From NCBI GenBank assembly GCA_019321725.1, contig CM033110.1, forward strand, positions 7,743,278 through 7,807,277: DNA of 64,000 nucleotides, given 5' to 3'. Source of the stretch: Paulownia fortunei. Lineage: Eukaryota > Streptophyta > Magnoliopsida > Lamiales > Paulowniaceae. The position numbers and the translations under genes are program-made. A model generated the notes under the pieces. The model was not told the DNA's origin. It was given only the letters and a program-made list of their open reading frames with translations, and searched no databases. Positions 35,542 through 48,104 of the stretch are shown here, one piece after another; within the stretch, counting starts at the first letter, position 1; every line of letters starts with the position of its first letter.

Positions 35542-36000
35542 ATTATACATATCATGTCATTATTATAATGTAAGCATTAATAACATATTTACTTGTAAAT
35601 ATAAATATAAATGTATTTTTATATTAAGATATATGTTTTTATATAGATATACTTTTAAATTTAATATCTATATGTTTACATTATATATAAATATAATTAT
35701 ATATGGTTATACATGTTTTTATATGTTACTAATATTTATATTATGAATAACATAAGTTATTAGTTTTTGTATTACTAATATTATATATATTATATCATTA
35801 TTGTAATATAAAATTAATAATATATATAAAAATACAAATATAAATATGTAAGTTACTAAAATTATATATATATTATCATTATTGTATTATAAAATTAATA
35901 ATATAGATATAAATATAATTGTAAATATAAAAATATATTTTTGTAAAAACATAAATAATATATATGAACATGTATAATTATATTTTTATATAAATATACT
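35542..36000. repeat. AT-rich low-complexity DNA
   Basis: Almost pure A/T with TATA and AAATATAA-type runs. Nothing coding on either strand. Confidence 0.7.
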
Positions 36001-36420
36001 TACATATGTATATTTGCTAATTGATCCAGTTTCAGAGAGCACCGACAAGGCTGAACTCGTAACAAAACCCAAATTATTTTTAGATAATCAAATATCCCTT
36101 GTGAATCCCTGCCCCATGAATCAAGATAGGCAGTAATGAGTGGAATCCTACAACCCAAGAAGCAAAAAGGAGTTGCAGCACTTGATCGGAGAGATCCATT
36201 TCTCTGATAGTTCATTTCCAACTTTGCATGACAAATCTAGCATTTTGCTCTGCTGCTCAAGACAACAAGAGAACAAAGGATGAAGAGTTTATTTATGATG
36301 ACAGACAGTCATGTCCCAGTCCCGCAACAAATCAGGAATGACCTCTCTAAGGCACCAATTTTGATACCTCATCGGCTCGGAGAACTGCTATGGCTATACA
36401 TGTCATCAGCCTCATTTTAT
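36001..36420. other. Non-AT-rich island of unknown origin
   Basis: About 420 bases of normal composition between two AT-rich blocks. It has a 73-codon open frame on the minus strand (36000-36221) without a recognised domain and no LTR termini. It could be a captured gene piece, an unrecognised LTR part or a 3' untranslated region; none can be shown from sequence alone. Confidence 0.3.
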
Positions 36421-37333
36421 AAATAAATCTATAAATAAATATCATTATGTTTATATATATATATATATTAAATATATTTTTATATTTATATATTCATATA
36501 TAAATTTATATATAATATAATTATACATGTTTATTTTTAAATAATTATATTTATATTTATAAATTTATATATGTAAATTTCAAATTATATATATTAAATA
36601 TATAAATTTATATATATAATTATACATGTATATGAGTTTATATAGAAATATACTACTATAAACACATATAAATAAGTGTACTTAATTTATATTTCATTTT
36701 AAATGATTTATTATAAATTGGTCACTAATTTAGATATATTAATTATAACACTTAAATATTATACCTATTATCCTAGTTATTATTTACATATATATAATAA
36801 TACATATAAATAATTTAGTTTAATTTATATGATCAAACTTCACAAAATAAATAGTGATTTTAAAATTTTAAGGTGCTATTATATGCAAGGAGCATTTTTT
36901 TCTATCCAAAAGATAGTGTGGGAGACACTTTTTATGTGGATTATATATCACACCTCGTAGGTGTGATTTATAAATCAACTTTAGCCTTAAAAGGGTCATG
37001 AGCCTTGGTAATTTTCAAGGCCTTGTTGTTTAAAACTCATAAATTTTAAAAGTGTATCAAGCCTCCATCTGCCTACCAAATGAGCCATAATTATATAAAC
37101 TTAATTAAAACTCACAAAACTAACAAAACTCATCGACCTAAATAATATTGATGTTGCAAATCTCAAAACTCAATAGAGACATTAATTATAAGGGCTATAT
37201 ATATTATATAGCTTTTGTTATCATATCTTTCAAAGTTTATTACTTTAAGGAATTATTATATAACCACTCCCTAAATTATTGTAAAAGTATAGAACCACCC
37301 CTACTGTTTACATTTGCCTTAAAAAAAGTTTGA
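36421..37333. repeat. AT-rich DNA with one short palindrome
   Basis: 36421-36840 is A/T low complexity. 36841-37333 is plain intergenic sequence, with TCACACCT (36948-36955) and AGGTGTGA (36959-36966) forming an 8-base perfect stem that extends imperfectly into flanking A/T. No gene seen. Confidence 0.5.
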
Positions 37334-37719
37334 AAAGAATAAAAAGACATTAACCCTTGCACTTAACAGCCAAAAATTGAAAGAAGAAAAAAAATGGCCA
37401 AAAATCAGAAATACTCGATGACCATTGTTTTGAAAAATAGAGTCAACCAAAACAAAAAAAAGGAAAGGAATATACACACACACACATATATATATATATG
37501 TATATACATGTAAGCATACATATATGTACACACCAAAACAAAAGCAAAGAAAAAAGAATAAAAAGACATATTAACCCTTGCACTTAACAACAAAAAAAGA
37601 AAGAATGAAAAAGAAAAAGGCCAAAAATTAGAAATATATGATGACCATTCTGTTGAAAAATAGAGTCAACCAAAATAAAAAAAAAAAGGAATAGGAATAC
37701 ACACACATATATATGTATA
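37334..37719. repeat. Tandem repeat of about 210 bases ending in CA/TA microsatellites
   Basis: Two units, 37334-37550 and 37551-37719, each with AAAAGACAT...TTAACCCTTGCACTTAAC, GGCCAAAAAT, GAAAAATAGAGTCAACC and a CA/TA run. Sequence right of Copia-4 (47195-47260) matches 37507-37560, so the array continues there and was split by Copia-4. Short open frames on the minus strand here are translated microsatellite. Confidence 0.65.
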
Positions 37720-39889
37720 TGTTGAGTTCGCATGATCCTAAGGTGTGCGCAGTGGAAAAATAAAAATTTAAAAACAAACATGCTATAATAATTATAGCAT
37801 CACCTAGGATCCGATGCGATTTATTGATTTCACCAACAGTGTAATAACTAAATTAAAATAATTTCGATTTATACCTTTCAATGCACTCCAATTTTCATAG
37901 AGATCGAAGCAATCGATTGCTAGCCCCTTTCTGAATTCTAATTCACAAAGATCGAAACATCTCCCCCTTTAAAGAAGTCGACATATTGAGCAGGAACAAG
38001 AAATTTGAACTCCGCTAGTCATCCAAATTCTTTTACTAACCTAGTTAATGGAGTGAATATGTTGAATATTAATTCTTGTTATCAACTTGTGATAAAAGAA
38101 TTAATACTTAGACAAAAAGTTGGAATTTGGGTGGAATAAAGGATGAAAGAAGAAAACAAATTTTTCCCCTTATTTTTCGATAATGGCCGAAAATTTGAGG
38201 GCTTCACTTGCCTCATTTTTTTGGCCTCTTTGCTTATATAGTTGGGCTCAAAAATTCCAAGAGTCTCACTCTTGGTATTTTTGGTCTCCTTTTAATTGGT
38301 TGGAAGAATTTTGGTTGATTCAAAATCTCCTAAAATTTCCACATTTACCTCTTATCTTCCAAAGATATTTAGAGTCTTCCAAAATTTTCAAATTCTTAAG
38401 TTTTCATCATTTTTCAATAATCCACGTGGGCCTCTCCTAACTGGCCTCATTGAATTGGACTTGGACTTAAAATAAATCCTACAAATAATCTAATTAATTG
38501 TTTTAGGCTAAACTCAATTAAATAATTCCATCTAGCCCACCTAACCAAATTATGCACAATTAAATAATTCAATTATTTGATTGAATAAATTAATTTAATA
38601 ATTAAATTAATTTATGGTCTACACAATTAATTTAATCCAATCCAATAATAGTTTCACTCCAATTGGGCTTCCTAATATTATTTGGTCCAGTTAAATAATC
38701 TAATTATTTAATTAAATAATTAATTCAACTCATTAAATTAATTTAAGCCCCTAATTAATTAATCTCCATTAATTAATTGGATCCAATTCCTTGGATCAAT
38801 TCCTAAGTTAAAAATATTCCATCTCAAATTGTGTATGACCCATTAGGTTCACAACTAAGTTAGAAGTGGGCTTGAAACGTTTGCAACTTTTGAATAATAA
38901 TTATTCTGATTATTTAGTCCAATTAATTAATCTGCTTAAAATTAACTCCTAAATTTCAAAAACTGCACAAGTCATGGAAAACACCTACCAAGTGTATCAT
39001 GATTACCTAGACTTAGGTGAAATAGCGAGTGAACCTATTTTAATTATGAGTATTATACACGTAAGGTTCTTCCGTCTACTAATCTGCCGATTGAGTTTAG
39101 GGCATGGATTAATAATCAAAACCCTAATTGCTCATTAACTATGATCCCATTTCAAGTTTCAATGACTTATGACAAATCATTAAAAAACTATTGTATAATA
39201 TTCAACTCGCCTTGGCCAAAGACTTCTGAGTCATGAACTATGAAAAAATAGGATATTCACTTATTCTACCAGACAAGTGACGGATCCTTTGTTGCCCACT
39301 CATTAACCTCCATATATATCAATGCAATATCCAACGTGCCTCATTTATGATTATTAGGTAATCAGAAGATACATTAAAATAGAACACGACATGCACAAGG
39401 CTAATATGGTGCCTCAAGTCTAAAAACTAATCATGTACTATCGTAACATGAAAATTCTTATTTCGACAGACAACATTTCCAATTAAAAAATTTTATTGGG
39501 TCTGTTCAGTGTACTTGTTCTCCAATAAGAACCTGCATACATGCACTAATGTCACTTTGTCAATATCTATGGAGCGAGATATCCTCCTCACACGAGCATG
39601 CATCGTATACACGAGTCTATTGGGCTATTTGATATCTCATCTCAAAAGCCCTCAACTCAGAACTAATTTAAGACCAAAGCTATAGAGGCATATTCCATAA
39701 TCACCATCATATGTGTGACCATACCCTATAGCTAAGTTTGGTCTAGGGACTTTATCTAATTACTATATGCAATAAAAGATAAAGAAAATTTTCTACTTTA
39801 TTAATGTGATTCTAAAAAAGTTTATTTTTACAAATACAAAAGTATAAAAAATGCACAATCTAATTGGCACACCAGACACTACTCTAATA
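37720..39889 (-). repeat. Copia-4 3' LTR
   Basis: Plus-strand TGTTGAGTTCGCATGATCC to ACTCTAATA, 2170 bases, colinear with 45072-47189. TATATAAG on the minus strand at 38240-38233. The hairpin below it is damaged (AAAATTTGAGG at 38190-38200 against CCTCATTTTTT at 38211-38221). Confidence 0.85.
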
Positions 39890-39994
39890 ATTTTTTATTT
39901 GACCTAGTGCCAATTGCCCATGTACTTTAGGCCCATGTTCTCAAGATGCACATCAAATGCCTTCTGCGTTAAGGGTTTGGTCAGTGGATCTATG
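39890..39994 (-). pseudogene. Copia-4 RNase H C-terminus
   Basis: Minus strand reads AIDPLTKPLTQKAFDVHLEN and MGLKYMGNWH, then stop (39906-39904), just upstream of the LTR. The polypurine tract is degraded. The rest of RNase H is lost at the junction with the inserted Gypsy-like sequence. Confidence 0.7.
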
Positions 39995-41459
39995 GCTAAT
40001 AAGTGCATATTTTGACATATTTTTTATCAAATCCTTTATACTTTCCTTGATTTATTCTTGTTAATATTATAGTTTTATTAATGTTTCGTGTTAGGGAATC
40101 AATGAACAAAAAGAGATAAAAAAGAGCCAAAATAAAACCAAAGAAGACAACACATTTTGTGAGCAAGTTGGGAGATAATATTTTATTAAATCAGAGAAGT
40201 ATCACAATTAGAAGAAAATGACCATTTTTTCTAAGTCCATCATGTGTAGATCAAAATATATGCAAGAAATCACTTGAACTTTGCAAGTTATTGTTGGGCT
40301 TGCATTAAATTCAAAATAAGCATGTTTCCAAACTTGTGTAGTTTTTGTATTTTGAGCATAACTGCATGTTCAAAAGTCCTACGGACCAGAATCTTACTTC
40401 ATTTGAAAGCCAAGAGATAGAACTACAACTTGCTATTGGAAGCTCAACTTAATTCAGGCTCGATTATAGCAGAAAGTTCATTCAAGTATGTGTATTAGAA
40501 ATGATCTATCTATACTGATATATTTTCTTAAATCAAGCATAACTTTCTCCATAATGGTTGGAATTAATTGATTCAAGTTGAAAAATGAAGCTAAACAAAA
40601 TAAACAACTTTTATGTTAATCATCTCACCAAAATCACATGATTTCATGAAGAAAAATGTGTGATAAAATCAGATCTAAAAATGACATGTGAATTTAGAGC
40701 GTATTTAAAGTAAATCTGGAGTACATTTAAAGTGAATTTGGAGATGTCAATTTAGGCACTCTTAGGGGCTCTTGGATGTCATTGAAGAGATGCAAAAACC
40801 CTTGAAAAGGGAAATAAAGTTTTATTGTTGTTTTTTTTAGGCTAAGTTTTCTAGTAGTAATAGAAATGTATTCTCTAGTTTTTCTTCTATTTTTAGTCTT
40901 TTCTACTTTTATTATGTCTTTCAAAATTTCATTTACCTGAGGAGAAAGGGTGAACCTCTTAATGGAGAAAGAGCAATGGTTATAAAGGTGCATAATGTTC
41001 AAGTGTGTTATATAATTATTTTAATTTTTTTTACTAAAACACTCTTTATTTTGTGGTGATTCTTGATTTATGTACCAACAATGGTACAAAAAATACTTGA
41101 TTTATTTAGCTTATTATACGGTTCTACTGTACCGATAGCTAATGTGAAACCTTGATTTGTTGTAGATAAAGGTGTGCATAAATACTTAATCCCATAAATA
41201 TAGGTTGGTGTTAAAACCCTTCTTATTTAGTTGTGATTATTGATTTATGTATCACCAATAGCACAACAAATACTTGGGTTCATTTAGCTTATTGTACGGT
41301 TCTATTCCACTGACTGCTAATGTGAAACCTTGATTTGTTGTAGACAAAGGCGTGCATAAATATTTAATCCCATAAATAAGTGTTGGTGTTAAAACCTTTC
41401 TTGTTTAATGGTCATTCTTGATTCTTGTATCACCAATGGCACAATAAATAAAAAAAAGA
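39995..41459 (+). mobile_element. Gypsy-like LTR-type insertion in Copia-4
   Basis: Non-coding block starting near TAATAAGTGCATATTTTGAC, which resembles plant Gypsy LTR starts (TGATAAGTGCATATTTT), and ending in an array of 177-base repeats. CTATG occurs at both edges (39990-39994 and 41460-41464), but target sequence between RNase H and RT is missing, so this is not a clean insertion. The 91-codon minus-strand open frame at 40727-41002 has no recognisable domain. Confidence 0.45.
41033..41447 (+). repeat. 177-base tandem repeats, two units and a part
   Basis: Units about 41033-41209, 41210-41387 and 41388-41447. Shared text: TTGATTTATGTA(C/T)CA, TTTAGCTTATT, ACGGTTCTA, TAATGTGAAACCTTGATTTG and TTAATCCCATAAATA. 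Confidence 0.75.
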
Positions 41460-42094
41460 CTATGAGAGCCTACATCAGGCCTCATACATAGCATACTATA
41501 CATTATGCTTCCAAAGACAGATGCATAAGGTATGCGGGTCATCCTTTCCCTCTCCTTAGGAGTCTTAGGAGACATAACCTTTGAGAGAGAGAAATGCCAT
41601 GACTCATTCGCAAGAATCCTTGTTTAAATTCCTCCATGTTAAACCGCTTTAGCATTTTGTCTATGTACGTGGATTGGAATAGTCTGATCATCCTTCTAAA
41701 CCTATCTCTATATATCTTTATTTCGAGAATAAAGAATACTTCTCATAAATCTTAGTTGACTGCAGCATCCCTACATTATTCCCAATGAGTAGGATTCGTC
41801 AACATACAACACAATAAATGTCACTGTGCTCCTACTAAACTTCTTGCAGACACATGGTCTATCCAGGTTCTTGTGGAAATCAAATGATTTGATTGCCTTG
41901 TCAAACTGGATGTTCCAGCTTCCGGAAGCCTCATTAAGTCCATAAACAGATCTCTAAAGTTTGCAAACCTTTTGCTCATTCCTTCTTGATATGAAGCCTT
42001 CTGGGTCCCTCATATAGATCTCTTCCTTAATGTTTCCAATAAAGAAAGTGGTCTTCACATCCATCTGCCATATCTCGTAGTCATAATACGCTGA
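41460..42094 (-). pseudogene. Copia-4 reverse transcriptase fragment
   Basis: Minus strand RT, matching Copia-7 at 60460-61130. The catalytic box reads YVDE instead of YVDD near 41794-41812. The connection region and the KVCKL(Q)RS-type segment are present with stops. The RT start is missing: at 42095 the text jumps to integrase. Confidence 0.7.
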
Positions 42095-43584
42095 TTGAAG
42101 AGACTTGATACTTAGCCCAGTTTATTTCTCCACATATGGATCAAATCCAATAGATCTTTGGCTTGCTATACTTGTCCAATAAATGGTGATTTAGTTATCT
42201 TCCCTTTTATACATGACTCACATATTGACATTCCTTGCTCTTTCGAAAGATCGAGCAATTAGGCCAACTTATAAATTACCTGCTCAAAGATATGACCTAA
42301 TCAAGCATACCATAAGAGTTGGGAACTATGATTATTTAATTTTCTTTTATTTTGTTGAATGTGGAAAAATGAGTTATGGCGAGTAATAGAATATAAACCA
42401 TTCATCAATATGTTAGAGATAATCAAAACTGAATCTCTAAAAATGGAACAACTTTCATGTTTTATTGAAAAAGTAATACCTTTTCCATCTAAAACTGGAA
42501 TGGAGATAATGTTCTTCACTATCTCTGGAACATAAAGATAATTGTTTCAAACTAAAATTACTTTATTTCCTAAAGCTAAGTTGACACTTCATATGGCTAA
42601 TGCAACAATCTTTGCTCTATTCCCCAGCTGCAGGATTGTCTCTCCTCTACTTACCTTTCTGCTTCTTGCCATCACCTACAAATCATTGCGAAGATAAGAC
42701 CCACAACCAGTATCTAATATCCAAAAAACATCATTAACTGATAAGTTAACTTCAACAAAATAAATACCTGAACTCTTCAAGCTCGCAAGGTACTCCTTGT
42801 AGTTCATCTTCCATTATCCAGGTTTGTCGCAGTAATGACATTTATCATCAGCTTTGAAATTCTGCAAGACTCCACCTGTTGCCTTCATGCCTTTGTATTT
42901 TGAGGAACGCTTTCCTTTCTCTTTTTCTTCTTGGGCTTTACAACCTTCGAGTTGGAAGAGAATCCAACAAGCATGACTGGCTTGTCCTTTTTCATAGTGG
43001 ACTCAACCATCTTCAATATGTTAACCAGCTTAGCAAGGCCAATTTCCATCTTATGCATGTTGAAATTGACAACGAAGGTGTCAAATGATGGAGGTAGAGA
43101 TTACAGGATGACATCCAAATAGAGATCGTTATCTACAATGACTCCAATTGACTTGAGTCTTTCTATCAAGCCTATCATCTTCAATCCATGATCATGGACT
43201 GAAGAGTCCTCCACTATACGGGTCCTAAAAAGCTCTTTCGAGATCTGATATCTCGCATGCGTAGTATGTTGACTATACAACTCTTATAGGTGGACATAGA
43301 CATCATGCGCATCCACATGTACCTCGTGTTGCCTTTACAACTTATTTGACATTCATGCCATCATATAACATCACGTTTGGAGATCATCCTCGACTTGTTA
43401 TTGATATTCTGCAAGCTTCTCCTCAGTCCCATCTATCGGCTGACCCGTCAGTAGAGGAACATTGAGGAAATAGGATATCTTCTCAGATTGTAAAATAATC
43501 TTGAGGTTCCTAAGCTAATCGACAAAGTTGGGTGAAGTTAATTTATTAGTGTTCAGAATTAATGCAAGTAGATTTTTTAGCCAT
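42095..43584 (-). pseudogene. Copia-4 integrase piece, protease region and gag
   Basis: From the gag start ATG (43584-43582) leftwards on the minus strand: gag core with LPPSFDTFVVNFNMH-like text (43020-43100), basic region, zinc knuckle near 42800-42850 where the His codon position is a stop, protease-proximal and GAG-pre-integrase segments (42300-42720, with NIISIPVLDGKGITFSIKHE), and a short integrase piece ending at 42095. The integrase core is deleted between the KSPF-type motif and the RT. Many stops and frame changes. Confidence 0.7.
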
Positions 43585-45059
43585 TTTATAGACAATCTAC
43601 AAAATTTAGATGAGGTAGAAAATTTGTATTTTTTCAAAAACATATTCATTTATAACAAGGTCTTTAGTAATAAATGTATACCACTATTTTATTCGAATTC
43701 CATCACCCCTAATGATAATTTTGAGAAATCATATTTTCTAGTGGAATATGAGGCCCAATTAATATGTCGTATGCCTCAATTTTATGAGGCTATAAAACAT
43801 ATTGAAAGGCAGTTAACTTTTAACAATTGCATCTCCATGCAACCCTTAAGATATTTTATCTCACTTCTTCTCATATACCCTAATTTTATGAGCCCATATG
43901 GTACTAAATGTCAAGCAAAATCTATATAGACAAAGCATCAAAATGTTCCACCACTCCTGGTAAACGTAGAGACGAGTCCATCCATGGGCATCACCATGCT
44001 TAGTAGAAATCACAACTTTCCATTATATAGTCATTCCACAAGTCATGGCCAATGACAAAGTAAGGTAGCATTGTCATGTGGTCTACTTTTAATGGTAGGG
44101 ATGGATTACTGGGATTATTAGGTCCAACCCAATTTTATCCATATTTACTTGAAATTGAAATTTTAAGAATTCCTTTACTTGATTTTAATTCAAGTAGGGT
44201 ATTTATTTTAACCAAGACCTCATTAATTTTAATCTTAGTTTATTTAATGTGTTTGCATTTAATTGACGACAAGCATATCATTTGAAAATATTAAATAAAT
44301 CCTACAAATATATATAATACATACATAACTCGGATGATAATTACACAATCCTATGCGATCCAATTGAGCCAAAAAAGGATTTAGGTCAATTTATGGGTAA
44401 TAAAATAGAAATAGAAACTAATTTCTATTACATGAATATATCTCACACATTCATGGCCCTTGTCTTGATTTTTCGTCTTGGTCCTTCTTCTTGTCCACTA
44501 AAAAGAAAAAAGAAAAATCTCACCCTATTCTACTCTCATTTCAAAAATTCAAAGTACATACAAGAAAATAATAAGAGACTCATAGGCCCCATTTCAAAAA
44601 CTCAAAGATAAATAAATTCAATCACATGGTCCAAAAGGCTCCATGATCATCTCATACATACCAATAAATACATCACATGAATTTATTAAAGTATATAAAT
44701 TTACCATCTATTTAAATTGTAATTTCACGACTTGGGATAAAATCTTAAATTAAAAATCAAAAAATCCAATTCTGGAATTGACACAACAGAGTGTCTAACA
44801 GCCACTGTGCATGGCTACTGTGTGCAGTAAGTGCACACAACACGTGTTGTCGGCACTACCAATGCGTGGGCAGAACGCGCTGGGGCTCGAACATGCGGGC
44901 ACGTTCAACTTACATGTTTTGGCATCATTTCATGAATTTAAAAATTAAATAAAATTACATCAATATTAAATCCCAATCAAAAACATAATTATCAATTATA
45001 ATTTAACAATTAAATTCAGAGGCAAAAATTGAATCTGATTGGAATTGCGTGAACCGTGA
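43585..45059 (-). other. Copia-4 leader
   Basis: Untranslated leader like that of Copia-1, with the GC-rich block at about 44796-44920 and a decayed version of the AGTGGGAG motif near 43675-43686. Short open frames are not credible genes. Confidence 0.6.
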
Positions 45060-45070
45060 CTCTGATACCA
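45060..45070 (-). other. Primer binding site of Copia-4
   Basis: Minus strand TGGTATCAGAG, one base after the LTR end ...AACCCGACA. Exact match to the plant Copia initiator-Met-tRNA type site. Confidence 0.9.
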
Positions 45071-45071
45071 T

Positions 45072-47189
45072 TGTCGGGTTCGTATGATCTCGGGGTGTGC
45101 GTAGTGGAAAAAAACATTCTATAACAATTATAGCGTCACCCAAGATCCAATGTGATTTATCAATTTCACAATTTCCAACGGTGTAATAAATAAATTAAAA
45201 TAATTTCAATTTATACCTTTTAATGCACTTTGGTTATCGTAAGGATGGAACAATCGATTGCTAGCCCCTTTCTAAATTCTGGTTCATAGGGATCCAAATA
45301 TTTTCCCTCTGAAAAATTCCACACATTGTGAAGAAACACGAAATTCGAACTCCGCTAGCTATCCGGATTCTTTTACTAACCTAATTAATGGAGTGAATAT
45401 GGTGAATATTAATTCTTGTAATCAACTTGTGATAAAAGAATTAATACATAGACAAAAAAATAGAATTTTGGTTGAATAAAGGATGGAAGAAGAAAATAAA
45501 ATTTTCTCCTTATATTTTTATAGTGGCAAAAAATTTGAGGGCTTCACTTGCCTCAAATTTTCGGCCCCTACACTTATATAGTGGAACTCAAAATTTTCAA
45601 AGGCCCACTCTTGATATTTTTGGTCTCCTTTTAATTGGTTGAAGAATTTTGGTTGATTCCAAATCTCCCAAAAATTTCACATTTATCTCTTATCTTCTAA
45701 AGATATTTAACTCTTCCAAGAATTTCAAATTCTTGAGTTTCTATCCTTTTCAACAACCCACGTGGGACTCTCCTAACGGGCGTCATGGAATTGGACTTGG
45801 ACTTAAAATAAATTCTATAATTAATCCAATTAATTATTTTAGCTCAAACTCAATTAATTAGTTCTATCTAGCCTACCTAATCAAATTAGATCCAATTAAA
45901 TAATCAAATTATTTGATTGAGTAAATTAATCTAATAATTAAATTAATTTATGGTCTACATAATTAATTTGATCCAATCAAATATTGTTTCACTCCAATTG
46001 CGCTTCCTAATCTTATTAGGTTCAATTAAATAATCTAATTATTTAATTAAATAATTAATTCAACTCATTAAATTAATTTAAGCCATAATTAATTAATCTC
46101 CACTAATTAATTTGGATCCAACTCCTTAGATCAATTCCTAAGTTAGAAATGTTCTATCTCAAATTGTGTGTGACCCTTTAGGTTCAAAACTAAGCTAACA
46201 GTGGGCTTGCAATATTTACAACTTATGAATAATCATTATTTTGATTAATTAATCCAATTAATTAATCCGCTTGAAATTAACTTCTTAATTTCAAGAACTT
46301 CACAGGTCATGGGAAACAGCTAACAAGTGTATTATGACTACCTAGACTTAGGTGAAATAGTGAGTGAACCTATTACAATTACGAGTATCATACACGTAAG
46401 GTCTTTCTATCAACCAATCTCCTGATCGAGTGTAGGGCATGGATTAATAGTTGAAACCCTAATTGCTCAATAACTATTATTAATCCATTTCAAGTTTCAA
46501 TGACTCATGACAAATCGTTAGAAAACCCCCATCATTCATCCCACCCTGGCCAAGACTTTTGAGTCATAAACTATAAAAATATAAGATATTTACTTGTTTT
46601 GCCAGACAAGTGATTTATTTTTGTCAGCCACTCATTAGCCTTCATATATATCAATGTAATATCCAATGTACTCCCTTTGTGATTGTCAGCCAATCAAAAA
46701 ATACATGTGAACACGATATGTACAAGGCTATCGTGTACTATCGTAACATGAAATTTTTTATTTCTACAAACAACATTTTTATTTAAGAATTTTCAGTAGC
46801 CCTGTTCAGTGTACTTATTTTCTAACAAGTACCTGCATATATATACTAGCATCACAACGCTAATGTCCATGGAGCAAGAAATCCTCCTCTTGTGAGCATG
46901 CATCGTATTCGCAAGTCTATTGGGCTATTTGATGTCCTATCTCAAAAAGCCCTCGACTCAGAATTAATTTAAGATCAAAGCTATAGAGGCATATTCCATG
47001 AGTACCATCACATGCGTGACCATGCCCCATAGCTAAGTTTTGTCTTGGAACTTTATCTAATTATAATATGTAATTAAAGATAAATTTTTTTGCCTATTTT
47101 AATAATATAATTTTAAAAATATTATTTTTACAAATAAAAGAGTATAAAAGATGTCCAATTTAGTTGGCGTGTCAGACATTACTCTAATA
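45072..47189 (-). repeat. Copia-4 5' LTR
   Basis: Plus-strand TGTCGGGTTCGTATG to ACTCTAATA, 2118 bases. TATATAAG at 45580-45573 on the minus strand precedes the hairpin at 45530-45561. Confidence 0.85.
45530..45580 (-). promoter_or_regulatory. TATA box and start-site hairpin (Copia-4 5' LTR)
   Basis: TATATAAG (45580-45573, minus) is followed 11 bases later by a perfect 11-base stem, AAAATTTGAGG (45561-45551) with its complement (45540-45530), loop of 10. Same layout as the Copia-1 LTR. Confidence 0.55.
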
Positions 47190-47194
47190 GTATA

Positions 47195-48104
47195 TACGTG
47201 TACACATTCATATATGTATACACCAAAATAAAAGAAAACAAAAAAGAATAACACACACAAATACACATATATGTGTAAAAACTCAACAGGATAAAACAAA
47301 TATTTTCATTAATGCAACATATTAAACCTGCAAAAAATATAACAAAAGCAACAAACTAGGATGTTTTATATTCAATAAGCAAAAGGAAAAAGATGAAAAT
47401 GGAAACTTTTGTCTTTTTCGAGAGAATGAAAAATGAAAATCTGAAAACAATCAAAACTCGAGAATCTGGAGAATCCAAGGTTCTGTTAGGTTTCATTTTG
47501 AGTTTGTTGGAGAAAAATATTTAAAAACAATATAATGTGAGAAATTATATTTACAAATATGAACCATGTTAGGTATTATTTCTAAGAAGAAATTTTCTAC
47601 AGTATATGCGATATATTATTAGTGTCACAATAATATTTTATATTATTAATTTTTTTTTTCGACATATATAATATTTGAACCATGTAAATATATATTCTTT
47701 TATTGATATTTAACAATTTGAATATATATAAAAATATATTTATGTATAGTAATGATTATTATTTTTTGAAATATTTCAGAAAGAAAAAATATGTATTGAA
47801 AAAAAAAATAATATTAAATTTTATTTTTTCAGAACTCTCAAAATAAGATCAAACTAAACCTTGCCCAAGATTCAAACAAAATAACCAAATAGATGCCTCC
47901 AATTTGGATGCAAAATTCTCTCTCCTTAACCGCCTAAATCGCTATCTTCTATCTTGGCGGATTTGTTCCTTATGTCGATGCCCATGGTATTTGCCAACGT
48001 GCTTGATTTTTGAATGGTTGTAATTTCTAAAGTGTCTCTTTAATTAATTGGTTTAACAAATTGAGTTTTTTTCAGTGGTAACTCAATTTACCCCCTATTT
48101 GAGA
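47195..48104. other. AT-rich DNA without recognisable genes
   Basis: Begins with the rest of the 210-base tandem array (47195-47260), then AT-rich sequence with TA runs. 47880-48050 is less AT-rich but holds no sustained reading frame or known repeat end. Confidence 0.55.

Larger units (their letters stand above)
37715..47194 (-). mobile_element. Copia-4: element with both LTRs and target duplication, internally damaged
   Basis: GTATA at 37715-37719 and again at 47190-47194 flank an element of 9470 bases (37720-47189). On the minus strand: 5' LTR 45072-47189, primer site 45060-45070, leader, gag (start 43584), protease/pre-integrase, short integrase, RT fragment, a 1.46-kb Gypsy-like insertion, the RNase H end, and 3' LTR 37720-39889. 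Both LTR outer ends carry the same TAATA in place of TAACA, which supports a single insertion. Internal deletions remove the integrase C-terminus, the RT start and most of RNase H. Confidence 0.85.

Noticed and set aside
37319..37781. Minus-strand frames rich in Tyr, Ile, Val, Cys and Phe
   Set aside because: Translations of CA/TA microsatellites and T-runs on the reverse strand.
45060..45070. TGGTATCAGAG taken as part of a tRNA gene
   Set aside because: It is a primer binding site next to an LTR; no cloverleaf sequence surrounds it.
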